Shown here: positions 9,025-18,336 of the stretch, piece by piece
Layout: each line of letters begins with the position of its first letter
Numbering within the stretch: the stretch's first letter is position 1
Assembly: GCF_000372845.1 (NCBI RefSeq)
Contig: NZ_KB889963.1
Location: 2,810,304-2,874,303 of the forward strand
DNA length: 64,000 bases
From: Methylocystis rosea SV97
Lineage (GTDB): Bacteria; Pseudomonadota; Alphaproteobacteria; Rhizobiales; Beijerinckiaceae
Direction: 5' to 3'
Program-made: the position numbers and the translations under genes
Notes under the pieces: generated by a model
What the model was told of the DNA's origin: nothing
What the model saw: the letters and a program-made list of their open reading frames with translations, nothing else
The model's database searches: none

Positions 9025-9357
9025 ATGGCCACGGAACCGAATTCTGAGGACAGCCGCCGAAAAGGCCTCATGGCCCGCATGCGCGGCGCGCCCCGCTATG
9101 TGAGCATTCCTGTGGGCGTCGGCCTGATCCTCGGCGGAACCATTCTTGCGCCGCTTCCCGTCTTCGGGGTGTGGATGTTCCCTTTGGGCCTTGCGATCCT
9201 CGCCCCGCACTCGCCGGGCGCTCAGAGGCTGTCGCGCCGTTTCCATTGGTGGTCGCTAAAGGTCCTGCGCTGGTCAATCCGCAACGGTTTCGTCCGCGTC
9301 AAGACAAAGGCCCCCAACGGCGATCAGGAAGAGCGGTCGCCGTCCGCCGATCCTTGA
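9025..9357 (+). CDS. Small Trp-rich inner-membrane protein
   Basis: 110 aa. One hydrophobic hairpin (about residues 26-62, [17 protein letters not shown] and [15 protein letters not shown]) is followed by a basic [19 protein letters not shown] amphipathic segment and a hydrophilic tail. Small proteins with a GVWMLPLGLAIL core are common beside core genes in Rhizobiales, but their role is unknown. It lies divergent to gatB (start 88 bp away), and its last 34 bp overlap the 3' end of the convergent chorismate mutase gene. Confidence 0.72.
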   Translation: MATEPNSEDSRRKGLMARMRGAPRYVSIPVGVGLILGGTILAPLPVFGVWMFPLGLAILAPHSPGAQRLSRRFHWWSLKVLRWSIRNGFVRVKTKAPNGDQEERSPSADP

Positions 9358-9707
9358 GAGTCGCCCTTTAGCGCGCGAGCGCCCATGAGCCGCTCTTCGT
9401 AGCAGATCGACCAGTCGATCAACGTGCGCCACAGGGTCATCGCGACCTCGACCGACAGTCCCTCGCGCCGCGCGGCGCCAAGCACATGCGCCAACACTTC
9501 CTCGACGCGCTCGGGCACGTTGGCAGGGAGTCCCAGCGCAGGTTTGATCCTGGCGGCCCGCTCGATTTGACGCTGCCGCTTTGCAAGCAGCGTCACAAGC
9601 TCCTCGTCCAGCTCGTCGATCAAGCGACGCACGTCGGACATTTCGTCCTGCAGCGCTTGCTGCGGGCGTTCCGCAATGTCCTTTTCAGCGCCCGGCGTCG
9701 TCATCAT
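9324..9707 (-). CDS. Chorismate mutase, AroQ type
   Basis: 127 aa. Converts chorismate to prephenate for phenylalanine and tyrosine. The all-helical AroQ core is visible: VRRLIDELDEELVTLLAKRQRQIERAARIK (shown here in parts; helix 1 with the catalytic Arg and Lys), then VPERVEEVLAHVLGAARREGL and a final WRTLIDWSICYEERL helix. The ATG at 9707 overlaps the gatA TGA, so gatA and this gene are translationally coupled; ATG 9704 or 9725 are alternatives. It is a monofunctional short form, without a fused prephenate dehydratase. Confidence 0.86.
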   Translation of the reverse strand: MMTTPGAEKDIAERPQQALQDEMSDVRRLIDELDEELVTLLAKRQRQIERAARIKPALGLPANVPERVEEVLAHVLGAARREGLSVEVAMTLWRTLIDWSICYEERLMGARALKGDSQGSADGDRSS

Positions 9708-11197
9708 CAGCCCTCGCGCCACCATGGCTGCGGAAGTTCGATCTTCGGCGCCGCGCGTTCGATCGCCGCGGCGAGAGAGAATAGCGTCTCTTCGTCGAAT
9801 GCTTTGCCGATGAGCTGCAACCCGAGCGGCAAACCGTTCGCGGCGAGACCGCCCGGAACGGCGACGCCGGGAAGACCGGCCATGTTCACTGTAACGGTGA
9901 ACACGTCGTTGAGATACATTTCTACGGGATCGGCCGAGCCCTTCTCTCCCTGCGCGAAGGCGGTCGAAGGCGTCGCCGGCGTCAGGACGGCGTCGACGCC
10001 GGACGCAAAGGCTTCGTCAAAGTCGCGCTTGATCAGGCTGCGGACTTTCTGCGCGCGGACATAATAAGCGTCGTAATAGCCGGCGGAGAGCACATAAGTG
10101 CCGATCATAATGCGCCGCCGCACCTCCGGACCAAAGCCCGCCGCGCGCGTCTTCTCGTACATTTCGCTGACGTCGCGGCCCTGCTCACGACACCCGTAAC
10201 GCACGCCGTCGTAGCGCGCGAGATTGGAGGACGCTTCTGCCGGCGCGATAATATAATATGTGGGCAAGGCATAGCGTGTATGCGGCAGGGAGATCTCGAC
10301 GATCTCCGCGCCCGCGTCCTTCAGCCAAGCAACGCCCTCATCCCATAAAGCGGCGATCTCCGCCGACATTCCGTCGATGCGATATTCCTTCGGCACGCCG
10401 ATGCGGCGTCCCTTCACGGAGGCGCCGACAGCGGCTTCGTAGTCCGGCACAGGCGCGTCAACGCTGGTCGTGTCTTTCGGATCATGGCCGGCCATCGACC
10501 TGAGCATGATCGCTGCGTCGCGCACGGTGCGCGTTATCGGACCCGCCTGATCCAGCGACGACGCGAAGGCGACGATGCCCCAGCGCGAGCAGCGGCCATA
10601 GGTCGGCTTGATGCCGACAGTGCCCGTGAAAGCGGCGGGCTGACGGATCGAGCCGCCTGTATCTGTCGCCGTGGCGCCAAGGCAAAGACGCGCGGCGACC
10701 GCCGACGACGAGCCGCCCGAAGAACCGCCCGGCACGATCTTGGCGTCGGGATCCGCAGCGCGTCGCCACGGCGACACTACGGGGCCGAAGGCGCTCGTTT
10801 CGTTCGACGACCCCATCGCGAATTCGTCGAGATTGAGCTTGCCGAGCATGGCCGCGCCGTCGCGCAGCAGATTTGCCGAGACTGTCGATTCATATGTCGG
10901 CGTGAAGTCGTCGAGAATTCGACTTCCCGCCGTCGTGCGCACGCCTTTGGAGCAATAGAGATCCTTTATGCCGAGCGGCAGACCTTCAAGCGGTCGCGCG
11001 TCGCCGCGCGCAATGCGCGCGTCGCTCTCTTGCGCCTGCGCCAGCGCGAACTCCGGCGTCTCCGTGATGAAGCAGTTGAGCGCGCGCGATTTGCTGATAG
11101 CGTCGATATGCGCCTGCGCCAGTTCAACGGCGGAAAGCTGTTTGGATTTGAGCGCGTCGCGCGCCTCGGCCAATGAAAGATGCGTGGGGTCGGACAT
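9707..11197 (-). CDS. gatA: Asp-tRNA(Asn)/Glu-tRNA(Gln) amidotransferase subunit A
   Basis: 496 aa. GatA releases ammonia from glutamine and passes it to GatB. The amidase signature is complete: catalytic Lys in [11 protein letters not shown] (about residue 76), the Gly/Ser-rich [14 protein letters not shown] (about residues 152-165) and [12 protein letters not shown] with the nucleophilic Ser (about 175-186). It follows gatC (gap of about 50 bp) and overlaps the chorismate mutase gene, giving a gatC-gatA-aroQ transcription unit. Confidence 0.97.
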   Translation of the reverse strand: MSDPTHLSLAEARDALKSKQLSAVELAQAHIDAISKSRALNCFITETPEFALAQAQESDARIARGDARPLEGLPLGIKDLYCSKGVRTTAGSRILDDFTPTYESTVSANLLRDGAAMLGKLNLDEFAMGSSNETSAFGPVVSPWRRAADPDAKIVPGGSSGGSSSAVAARLCLGATATDTGGSIRQPAAFTGTVGIKPTYGRCSRWGIVAFASSLDQAGPITRTVRDAAIMLRSMAGHDPKDTTSVDAPVPDYEAAVGASVKGRRIGVPKEYRIDGMSAEIAALWDEGVAWLKDAGAEIVEISLPHTRYALPTYYIIAPAEASSNLARYDGVRYGCREQGRDVSEMYEKTRAAGFGPEVRRRIMIGTYVLSAGYYDAYYVRAQKVRSLIKRDFDEAFASGVDAVLTPATPSTAFAQGEKGSADPVEMYLNDVFTVTVNMAGLPGVAVPGGLAANGLPLGLQLIGKAFDEETLFSLAAAIERAAPKIELPQPWWREG

Positions 11198-11249
11198 TTG
11201 TCCCTTTATATCTGAGGCCGCCGCATGCGCGGCGCCGGCGCGACAAGCG

Positions 11250-11537
11250 CTATTCGATCACCTTGGGCACGACGAAATAATGATCCTCCCGCAAAGGCGC
11301 GTTGGCGAGAATCTCATCGGCGATGCCGCCGTCGGTCACGACGTCGGCGCGCTTCTTCATTTGCATCGGCAAGGCAGAGGTCAACGGCTCAACGCCCTCG
11401 ACATCGACCTCGCTCAACGTCTCCACGAAAGCCAGGATGGCGTTGAGTTCGCCGCGAAGGCGCTCGACCTCGCTGTCTTCGATGGCGATACGCGAGAGAT
11501 GGGCGATCCGGCGGACGGTCGCGGAATCAACGGACAT
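11250..11537 (-). CDS. gatC: Asp-tRNA(Asn)/Glu-tRNA(Gln) amidotransferase subunit C
   Basis: 95 aa, normal length. GatC is the small clamp that holds GatA and GatB together. It has the family N-terminus [17 protein letters not shown], the middle helix with [15 protein letters not shown] and a C-terminal segment [14 protein letters not shown] (LRED and the VPKVIE end). First gene of the gatCA operon; the divergent ruvX begins about 120 bp upstream. Confidence 0.95.
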   Translation of the reverse strand: MSVDSATVRRIAHLSRIAIEDSEVERLRGELNAILAFVETLSEVDVEGVEPLTSALPMQMKKRADVVTDGGIADEILANAPLREDHYFVVPKVIE

Positions 11538-11658
11538 CTAGGGCTCCGCAAGAAAGGTCTCGACGGGCGCTATAGCGCTTGGCCTTTCGCGGCGCAATGT
11601 TGCGAAGCCAATCGTAGAGGCAAAAAGCCGAAGCGCGGAGCCCGCTGAGTTTGCGGAA

Positions 11659-12156
11659 ATGCGGCGGCGTGTTAGCGAAATCGCGGTGACCATGCGCGCG
11701 ACGACCCTTGAAGAACTGGCGGCGCTTCTGCCGCCTAAGGGCCGGCTAATGGGATTGGATCTCGGGACCAAAACCATCGGATTGGCGCTTTCGGACGTTG
11801 AGCGGCGGCTCGCGTCGCCACTTGATACGATCGCGCGAGCGAAGTTTTCTCCAGACGCCGCCGCGTTGCTCAAACGCGCGGCCGATTTCGATATTTGCGC
11901 GCTGGTGGTCGGGCTGCCTCTCAACATGGACGGCACGGAAGGGCCGCGCGCGCAGGCGACGCGCGCCTTCATGCGAAACCTTTCCAAGCTCGCGTCCCTG
12001 CCCTTCGCCTTCTGGGACGAGCGCCTGTCGACCGCGGCGGTAACGCGCGAATTGATCGCGCAGAACGCCTCGCGCGCCAAACGGGCCGAAGTCGTCGACC
12101 GGATGGCGGCCGCCTATATCCTGCAGGGCGCGCTCGACCGTTTGAAACGTCTGTAG
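11659..12156 (+). CDS. ruvX: YqgF/RuvX-family RNase H-fold nuclease
   Basis: 165 aa from ATG 11659, or 154 aa from ATG 11692, which fits the family length better. The RNase H-like core is clear: GLDLGTKTIGLALSD with the first catalytic Asp, ALVVGLPLNMDGTEGPRA, an FWDERLSTAAV strand and a C-terminal DRMAAAYILQGALD helix carrying the last acidic residue. Members act as putative Holliday-junction resolvases and in 16S pre-rRNA 5'-end maturation. It is a single gene, divergent from gatC. Confidence 0.92.
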   Translation: MRRRVSEIAVTMRATTLEELAALLPPKGRLMGLDLGTKTIGLALSDVERRLASPLDTIARAKFSPDAAALLKRAADFDICALVVGLPLNMDGTEGPRAQATRAFMRNLSKLASLPFAFWDERLSTAAVTRELIAQNASRAKRAEVVDRMAAAYILQGALDRLKRL

Positions 12157-12294
12157 CGGCCTCCATCGCAGCATTACAACTTTTGATAGAATTTTGTTCT
12201 TGACACGGGATAGGCGTAATGGAAAAAAAATACAAGAAACTCCGATGCTTACCTTATTCATAACCTGCCTCGTGGTCCGTGGAGACTGACAGCG

Positions 12295-12543
12295 ATGCCC
12301 CGGCCAGATGCTTCTCAGAAAGATTTCAATGAACCCCGCGGAACGACTGCGCAGACGACTGCCAAAGCCAATCAGGAAGCGGCGTCCATCGCGTCATATA
12401 TTGCTGATATGTCAGACGAAATGGCTAAACTCGCCAGTCGCTGCGACATGCCCATGCTCTGCTATTTCTTGAATCTTGCCCGCGCCGAGGCGGATATGCG
12501 GGCGCGCGAGCTTGGCGGCTATCCAATCGACCGCTCGGCATAA
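12295..12543 (+). CDS. Conserved small helical protein, Rhizobiales type
   Basis: 82 aa. An unstructured, polar N-terminus is followed by a helical C-terminal half: SIASYIADMSDEMAKLASRCD, then MLCYFLNLARAEADMRARE. Proteins with this YIADM...LA...FL.LAR.EA pattern are common and short in Rhizobiales and have no known function. A TTGACA -35-like hexamer lies at 12200-12205. It abuts convergent dprA (1 bp between the stops). Confidence 0.68.
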   Translation: MPRPDASQKDFNEPRGTTAQTTAKANQEAASIASYIADMSDEMAKLASRCDMPMLCYFLNLARAEADMRARELGGYPIDRSA

Positions 12544-12544
12544 A

Positions 12545-13813
12545 TTACAACTTATAGTTGATCGCGAGGGAAACGCTGCTGGCGCCGTGACGCTGCACGC
12601 GCCCCTCGATGTCGAGTTCGACGAGGACTCCCTGCACTTCGCGGGCCGTCAGCCCGGCGACACGGATGAGATCGTCGATCGCGATAGGCGCCGGCCCGAG
12701 CAGGGACAGTACAACCTCATGCGCATCGCGCTGAGGCGACTCGTCGCCTCGCGGGCGCCCCTCGAGATCAGCGACGCAATCTGCAGGCGGGCTTGGCGGC
12801 GAGAATCGCTTCGGCGCAGCCCTCTCCTCAAACGCCGCGCCATCGAGGCCGGCGAAAAGATCCAATTCGTCGATCAGCGTGTCCTGTCCTTCGAGAGAGC
12901 CGTCGTCAAAGAGATTCTTGCGCGGCGGGGTCCCCGCATTCTCGGCAAGCACCGAAATCACGTCCTCGGGGCGCGCACACAACGTCGCGCCTTGGCGGAT
13001 GAGATCATTGACGCCTTCGGCGCGCGGATCGAGCGGCGATCCCGGAACCGCGAAGACCTCTCGCCCCTGCTCATTGGCGAAACGCGCCGTGATCAGCGAG
13101 CCGGAACGCCGCGCCGCCTCGACGACGATGGTCGCGCGGCTGAGCCCGGAGATGATGCGATTTCGGCGCGGAAAATCGCGGCCGCGCGGCTCCCATTCGA
13201 TGGGCATTTCAGAGACGATCAGTCCCCTCTCGGCGATCTCTTCGACAAGCCGCGCATGTTCGGCGGGATACGGTCGCGCATGGCCGCCGGCGAGCACGGC
13301 GATCGTGCCGGTTTCGAGCGTGGCGCGATGCGCGACGGCGTCGATGCCGCGCGCGAGGCCAGAGACAATGACGTAATTCTCGAGCGCGAGGCTGCGCGCG
13401 AGCCGTTCGGCGAAGGCGAGACCCGCGGCTGAAGCGTTGCGCGAACCAACAATCGCGACGCCGTCGCGCTGCGCGGTCCAGGAAACGCCGCGCATCGCGA
13501 TGAGCGGCGGCGCGTCGGCGATTTCCCGCAGCAGCGACGGATAGTCCGGATCGCCCGTGGTGGCGAAGCGAACGCCGAGCACGCGCGCCGCCTCGATCTC
13601 GCGCAACGCTTCCTCACGAGTGGCGATGCGGATAACCCGGCCGCGCAGGGACCGCGCCGCAAGAGACGGCAGCGCGTCCAACGCCGCGCCGGCGCCGCCG
13701 AAGCGATTGATGAGCTGTCTGAAGGTGCGCGGCCCGACATTTTCGCTGCGGATGAGCCTGAGCCAGTCGACAAGCTGCTCTTCGCTCAGCCGCCCTGGCG
13801 ACGCCTCGGTCAC
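12545..13813 (-). CDS. dprA: DNA-processing protein DprA (Smf)
   Basis: 422 aa. DprA binds single-stranded DNA entering the cell and loads RecA during natural transformation. The Rossmann-fold core is intact: [74 protein letters not shown] and [26 protein letters not shown] (each stretch about residues 110-290). A C-terminal winged-helix domain ([21 protein letters not shown]) completes it. Its start overlaps the plsY stop by 4 bp, so plsY-dprA is a two-gene unit. Confidence 0.95.
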   Translation of the reverse strand: MTEASPGRLSEEQLVDWLRLIRSENVGPRTFRQLINRFGGAGAALDALPSLAARSLRGRVIRIATREEALREIEAARVLGVRFATTGDPDYPSLLREIADAPPLIAMRGVSWTAQRDGVAIVGSRNASAAGLAFAERLARSLALENYVIVSGLARGIDAVAHRATLETGTIAVLAGGHARPYPAEHARLVEEIAERGLIVSEMPIEWEPRGRDFPRRNRIISGLSRATIVVEAARRSGSLITARFANEQGREVFAVPGSPLDPRAEGVNDLIRQGATLCARPEDVISVLAENAGTPPRKNLFDDGSLEGQDTLIDELDLFAGLDGAAFEERAAPKRFSPPSPPADCVADLEGRPRGDESPQRDAHEVVLSLLGPAPIAIDDLIRVAGLTAREVQGVLVELDIEGRVQRHGASSVSLAINYKL

Positions 13814-14403
13814 GCCTTCTGTCCTATGCGCGTTTCGGTGCCGGCGCGCAGACGGGCGATATTCTCGCGATGTCTATAGAAGACGATTGCGGCCATCGCC
13901 GCCACGACAAAGGCTTCGGCTCGATGGCCGAGCATGAACAGGACCAATGGCGCCGTCGCGCTCGCGGTCAGCGCGCCCAGCGACGAATAACGCCACAGCG
14001 CCGCCGCCGAGAGCCAGACGGCGCAGAAAATCAGCGCCGCCGGCCAGCTGAGCCCGAAGAGCACGCCGAGAAACGTCGCAACGCCCTTACCGCCCTTAAA
14101 CTGGAGCCAGACCGGCGCAATGTGGCCGATGAAAGCGGCCAGGCCGGCGATCATGCCCCCTTCGGGCGAAAGCGAGGCGCCGATGAGCGCCGCCGCCGCG
14201 CCTTTCAGGGCATCGAGGAGCAGCGTCGCCGCCGCGAGGTCCTTTCGACCGGTGCGCAACACATTGGTTGCGCCGATATTGCCGGAGCCGATCGCCCGCA
14301 GGTCCGTCGTGCCCGCGACGCGCGTGAGCAGTAGACCGAAGGGAATGGAGCCCAGCAAATAGCCGATCGCAAGGGCGACGATGTCGTAAATGATGGAGTT
14401 CAT
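13810..14403 (-). CDS. plsY: Acyl-phosphate:glycerol-3-phosphate acyltransferase PlsY
   Basis: 197 aa with five predicted membrane segments. PlsY transfers an acyl group from acyl phosphate to glycerol 3-phosphate, the first step of phospholipid synthesis. The three family motifs are present: [30 protein letters not shown] and [12 protein letters not shown]. Supplying membrane lipid is relevant in a methanotroph with intracytoplasmic membranes, but this enzyme is universal. Downstream dprA overlaps its stop. Confidence 0.96.
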   Translation of the reverse strand: MNSIIYDIVALAIGYLLGSIPFGLLLTRVAGTTDLRAIGSGNIGATNVLRTGRKDLAAATLLLDALKGAAAALIGASLSPEGGMIAGLAAFIGHIAPVWLQFKGGKGVATFLGVLFGLSWPAALIFCAVWLSAAALWRYSSLGALTASATAPLVLFMLGHRAEAFVVAAMAAIVFYRHRENIARLRAGTETRIGQKA

Positions 14404-14634
14404 CCGTGAAAACGCGATACTTCTCGACAGCGAAAGGCCTGAGGATGCTAAAGGAGGCGCTATCGCGCCGCAATAAGCGTTTTCGGTCGCGGTGACCGCC
14501 TATATTTCAGGGCGGCCGTCGAGGCCTTGTGGGCGCCTTTTTTAATTGAAATCGCTCCCTCGAAGCTCTGGCGACATGTGCGCGCGTCGCGTTTTCGAAC
14601 TCGAGGCGGTAAGAAGGCCAAAATCAGGAATCGA

Positions 14635-15711
14635 ATGACTGAGCAACGCAGGCCGCGCCCACGGGCTTTTCGGCTCGAAGGCGACCAGACGGTCACCGCC
14701 AAGGCGACGCCGTCGACAGACGATGCCGGGACGCCGTCTATCGAGGTTGTCGAAGCCGAATTTGACGCTTTCGCGCTTGAGGCTGCCCAGCTCGCGGACG
14801 GCATGACCGGGGATGAGGCGGCCGTTGAAGCGGCGCAGGCCGACGGCATGCTGCGCCGCTACGTTTTCTCATGGGGCGGAGTCTTCCTTTCCGCGGTCAG
14901 CGGGATTCTGTCCCTGGCGCTGACGATGTGGATATGGGGGGTTGTCGAAGATTCCTTCCGCCACTCCGCCATTCTAGGGACACTGGGCCTGGTCCTTGCC
15001 GGCCTCGCCGCGGTCGCGGCCATTATCTCCCTCACGCGCGAGTTTCGCGCCATCGGCCGGCAGAATCGTATCGCCAAGCTGCATGCCGCGCTGGCCGAGG
15101 CGCATGCGAGCGATGACGGTAAGGCTGCGCGCGAGCGCGTCGGCGAACTTTGCAAGCTCTATGAAGATCGTCCGGACACCGGCCGGGCGCGCGCGCTGCT
15201 CAACGACTATTTGAAGCGGATTATCGACGGACGCGATCTGATCACCCTCGCCGAGCGTAATCTCGTCGCGCCTCTGGACGAAGAAGCGCGGCGCGAAATC
15301 GCCGGCGCCGCCAAACGCGTCTCCGTCGTCACGGCGATCAGCCCGCGCGCGCTCCTCGACGTGCTTTTCGTCGTCGGCCAGGCGATTGTGCTGATGCGAA
15401 AAATCGCCGAGATTTACGGCGGCAAGCCGGGGCTGCTCGGTTTCTTAAAGCTGGCCCGCTCGGTCGGCGCGCATCTCGCCATCACCGGCGGCGTGGCGGT
15501 CGGGGACTCTATACTTCAGCAGGCGCTCGGCCACGGCATCGCCGCACGCATTTCCGCAAAGCTCGGCGAGGGCGTATTGAATGGGCTTCTCACCGCGCGA
15601 GTCGGCCTTTCCGCCATGGCCGTCTGCCGACCGACGCCCTTCATCGCCGAGAAGCAGCCGGGCGTCAGGGACGTCGCGCCATTTCTCTTCGGCGACAAGA
15701 CCAAGAGCTGA
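14635..15711 (+). CDS. TIGR01620/DUF697 membrane protein (YcjF-like)
   Basis: 358 aa. A polar, acidic N-terminus of about 75 residues is followed by two membrane segments (VFLSAVSGILSLALTMWIWG; SAILGTLGLVLAGLAAVAAIISL), a helical cytosolic stretch, and a C-terminal DUF697-type domain with further hydrophobic helices (ALLDVLFVVGQAIVLMRKIAE). It resembles YcjF, often paired with a YcjX-type GTPase, which is not seen here. I chose ATG 14635, which has AGGA upstream, rather than the ATG at 14527. xthA follows after 6 bp, probably in the same transcript. Confidence 0.82.
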   Translation: MTEQRRPRPRAFRLEGDQTVTAKATPSTDDAGTPSIEVVEAEFDAFALEAAQLADGMTGDEAAVEAAQADGMLRRYVFSWGGVFLSAVSGILSLALTMWIWGVVEDSFRHSAILGTLGLVLAGLAAVAAIISLTREFRAIGRQNRIAKLHAALAEAHASDDGKAARERVGELCKLYEDRPDTGRARALLNDYLKRIIDGRDLITLAERNLVAPLDEEARREIAGAAKRVSVVTAISPRALLDVLFVVGQAIVLMRKIAEIYGGKPGLLGFLKLARSVGAHLAITGGVAVGDSILQQALGHGIAARISAKLGEGVLNGLLTARVGLSAMAVCRPTPFIAEKQPGVRDVAPFLFGDKTKS

Positions 15712-15717
15712 TCCGCA

Positions 15718-16533
15718 TTGAAAGCAGCAAGCCTGAAGATCACCACCTGGAACATCAATTCCGTGCGACTGCGCATGCCGCTGGTCGCCGAATTTCTCAA
15801 GAGCCGGGCGCCGGACGTGCTCTGCCTGCAGGAGACAAAATGTCGGGACGCCGAATTCCCGATGAAGGATCTCCATGCGCTCGGCTATGAGCATATCGCG
15901 ATCAATGGCCAGAAGGGCTACCACGGCGTGGCCGTCGTTTCGAAGCGGCCTTTACGTTTCGTCGAGAAGCGCGATTTCTGCGAAAAGGGCGACGCGCGTC
16001 ATATTTGCGTGGAAATCGACGCCCGGAGCGGCCCGATCTCGCTGCACAATTTCTATGTGCCGGCCGGCGGCGACGAGCCTGACGTCGACATCAATCCGAA
16101 GTTTCAGCACAAGCTCGATTTTCTCGATGAAATGCGCGACTGGATTGTCACCGAAGGGGTCTCGCGCGGCCGCGTGGTGCTGGTCGGAGACCTAAATGTC
16201 GCGCCGCTTGAACATGACGTCTGGAGCCATAAGGCGCTACTGAAAGTCGTGAGCCACACCCCGGTCGAGGTCGAGAAGCTTACCGGCGTGCTTCGGGCGG
16301 GCGCTTGGGTCGACGCCATGCGGCATTTCGTGCCGGCGGAAGAAAAGCTTTATACATGGTGGAGCTATCGCGCCGCCGATTGGGAGGCGTCGAACCGGGG
16401 GCGCCGGCTTGACCATATTCTGGTGAGCGAGGCGCTTGGCGGCGGGCTGGAACGTCTAGAGGTGCTGCGCGACGCGCGCAGCTGGACCCGCCCATCCGAC
16501 CATGTGCCGGTGACGGTCGAACTATCGGACTGA
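15718..16533 (+). CDS. xthA: Exodeoxyribonuclease III
   Basis: 271 aa, EEP-superfamily AP endonuclease and 3'-5' exonuclease for base-excision repair. Motifs: TTWNINSVR at the start, CLQETKC (metal-binding Glu), NFYVPAGGDEPD, VLVGDLNVAP (catalytic Asp and Asn), RRLDHILVS and the C-terminal SDHVPVTVEL with the catalytic His. The frame has no ATG before this conserved start; TTG 15718 is the best available initiator and has no strong ribosome site, so translation may rely on coupling to the gene 6 bp upstream. Confidence 0.93.
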   Translation: MKAASLKITTWNINSVRLRMPLVAEFLKSRAPDVLCLQETKCRDAEFPMKDLHALGYEHIAINGQKGYHGVAVVSKRPLRFVEKRDFCEKGDARHICVEIDARSGPISLHNFYVPAGGDEPDVDINPKFQHKLDFLDEMRDWIVTEGVSRGRVVLVGDLNVAPLEHDVWSHKALLKVVSHTPVEVEKLTGVLRAGAWVDAMRHFVPAEEKLYTWWSYRAADWEASNRGRRLDHILVSEALGGGLERLEVLRDARSWTRPSDHVPVTVELSD

Positions 16534-16566
16534 GCGCAAACGGGGATCGGGAGGCGAGACGGCGGC

Positions 16567-17508
16567 ATGATCGCGCGCGATCTGATGAACAGCGACTTTC
16601 CTTATGTGACGGCGGATGCGGATCTCGATTACGTCGCGAAACTTCTCGCTGAATGCGGGCTGGGCGCCGTGCCGGTCGTCGACGACGATTTGACGCCCAT
16701 CGGAATGGTGACGCGCAGCAATCTCGAACAAGCGCGCCCGCAACCCCTGCCCGACCTTGGCGCCATTCCGGGATTTCTGCTGCGCAACAGGCCTAAGCCG
16801 GTATTTCACTCGAATGGTCGCGTGTTGCGCGAAGTGATGACGTCGCCGGCGATATCAATTTCCGACTTCGCCAAAGTTCCCGACATCGCGCAAATTATGG
16901 AGAGCCATAGCCTCAAACGCATCCCCGTCGTTGAGGGGCACAAGATCATCGGCCTCGTGCTGCGCAAAGAAGTCATGGAGGCGATGGCGGGAGGCTTTAC
17001 GGCCATGGCTTTGGAGGCGCATCGTCGCCGTCCGCTGATCTCCCTTCCGCAGCAAACCGGCGACCGCTGCGCCGTCGCGACGGCGCAGGAATTTCGCGAA
17101 CTCGTCGCGGCGCATGAGCGTCAGCTCGACCTCGAGCGCGTCGAACATCGCCGGGTGGCGATCGAACTGCGCGAACAACGCATTCGTGATCTCGCGAGCA
17201 AGCGGCTGACAGACCCGCAATGGCGCGAGATGCTGGAGCAGGCGCGACGCAGCGCGGCGGCCGGACTCACCGAACATGTGCTCATCCGGTTTCCGTCGCA
17301 GCTTTGCGCCGACGGCGGTCGCGCGATCAATGCGCCGGACCCCGATTGGCCGGCGACTCTGCGCGGCGAGCCAGCCGATGTCTTTCATCGGTGGCGTAAT
17401 GAACTGCACCCTCGCGGCTTTCGTATCGCCGCGCAAATCGTCGATTTCCCCGAAGGTCTGCCGGGCGACGCTGCGCTCTTCCTGATGTGGAGCGCGGCGC
17501 GCAATTGA
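16567..17508 (+). CDS. CBS-domain pair protein with an unassigned C-terminal half
   Basis: 313 aa. Residues about 1-60 and 85-145 form two CBS motifs (MIARDLMNSDFPYVTADADLD, VVDDDLTPIGMVTRS; MTSPAISISDFAKVPDIAQIM, VVEGHKIIGLVLRKEVM), which together bind adenine nucleotides and sense energy state. The remaining 160 residues include a coiled, charged region (AHERQLDLERVEHRRVAIELREQR) and a C-terminal DNA- or protein-interacting part with no family I recognise. It starts 33 bp after xthA on the same strand. Confidence 0.8.
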   Translation: MIARDLMNSDFPYVTADADLDYVAKLLAECGLGAVPVVDDDLTPIGMVTRSNLEQARPQPLPDLGAIPGFLLRNRPKPVFHSNGRVLREVMTSPAISISDFAKVPDIAQIMESHSLKRIPVVEGHKIIGLVLRKEVMEAMAGGFTAMALEAHRRRPLISLPQQTGDRCAVATAQEFRELVAAHERQLDLERVEHRRVAIELREQRIRDLASKRLTDPQWREMLEQARRSAAAGLTEHVLIRFPSQLCADGGRAINAPDPDWPATLRGEPADVFHRWRNELHPRGFRIAAQIVDFPEGLPGDAALFLMWSAARN

Positions 17509-17515
17509 GTGCGCG

Positions 17516-17962
17516 TCACCCGCCGCCGACGCCAGTGTCGGCGCGCAAAGCCGCAAGCGAAGGATAGCGCCGCGCGGCGCCATCGGTCTGCACTTCAACC
17601 GATCCGTCGGAAAACATCACATAGACGGATCCGCTGGCGATATATCGATCGACTTCCACCGGCGGATTCGGCGGCGCTGTGACGGCGACAGGCTGCGTCG
17701 GCGCCTGCGCTTCATTGATCAAATCTGCCGCGCTCGCCTGCGTCGCCGGAACTTTGTCGGCGATGCGGCCCAGCACGCCGATTGCGCGTCCGATCGCGAT
17801 CGTCACCACGCCGCCAGAAACCGCCGTGGCGCCGCCGATGAACAGGCTCCAACCGCGCTCGAGCTGAATGTAATCCCACCCGGACCACATGCCATAGGCG
17901 CCGGAGAGCGCGAGCGCGAGCCCGAGAAAAATGACGCCCAGGCCGTATCGTCTCATCGCCAT
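17516..17962 (-). CDS. Two-TM conserved hypothetical protein
   Basis: 148 aa. Two membrane helices (about residues 6-26, LGVIFLGLALALSGAYGMW; about 38-60, LFIGGATAVSGGVVTIAIG) precede a Pro/Ala-rich linker and a small C-terminal strand-rich domain (DRYIASGSVYVMFSDGSVEVQTDGAARRYPSLAAL, read as about residues 108-142). Rhizobiales genomes have many such short proteins, with the C-terminal segment resembling a repeat of about 30 residues that senses something at the membrane face. Convergent with the CBS gene; 8 bp between stops. No function assigned. Confidence 0.65.
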   Translation of the reverse strand: MAMRRYGLGVIFLGLALALSGAYGMWSGWDYIQLERGWSLFIGGATAVSGGVVTIAIGRAIGVLGRIADKVPATQASAADLINEAQAPTQPVAVTAPPNPPVEVDRYIASGSVYVMFSDGSVEVQTDGAARRYPSLAALRADTGVGGG

Positions 17963-18336
17963 CCTTCAGTAAATGTCCGGGCCGGAACCTATCACAAGCC
18001 GCGCCGCCCGCCATAGGAACGACACATCCGCGGTAGACAGGCGAATACTTGCGGACGCGGACCGCGCCGGACCCACACAAAATTTGAATCAATATATGCG
18101 TATGTTAGTCAATATAACATCAATATGTAGTGGTTAAGTTTATCTGCCGTGCCCGAGATGGAGTATATTTTTCTCCTTTACTTTCAATTATTTAATAGTA
18201 TTTATAAGATGCGGCATGGTGTCACATCGTAATTCGATCAATCAATACAAACGTCATCGTCACAGCGCCGGCGCGCGCGCGGCGGAAGAGCGCGCCGGCA
18301 ATCCGCCGGACGTCGGCAATCGTGGGGAGAACGTAG
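17963..18336. promoter_or_regulatory. AT-rich promoter region of the stand-alone PmoD-like gene
   Basis: From about 18080 to 18215 the sequence is far richer in A+T than its surroundings. It contains three short repeats, TCAATATA at 18089-18096, TCAATATA at 18109-18116 and TCAATATG at 18120-18127, which look like operator half-sites for a regulator. A TATTTTTC/TATTTATAA patch around 18160-18208 could hold a -10 element. There is no coding potential. Which regulator binds is unknown; copper control would be logical for this gene but is only inferred. Confidence 0.5.

Noticed and set aside
9103-9246. A longer start for gatB
   Set aside because: The extension overlaps a plus-strand gene and lacks homology; the family N-terminus begins at ATG 8937.
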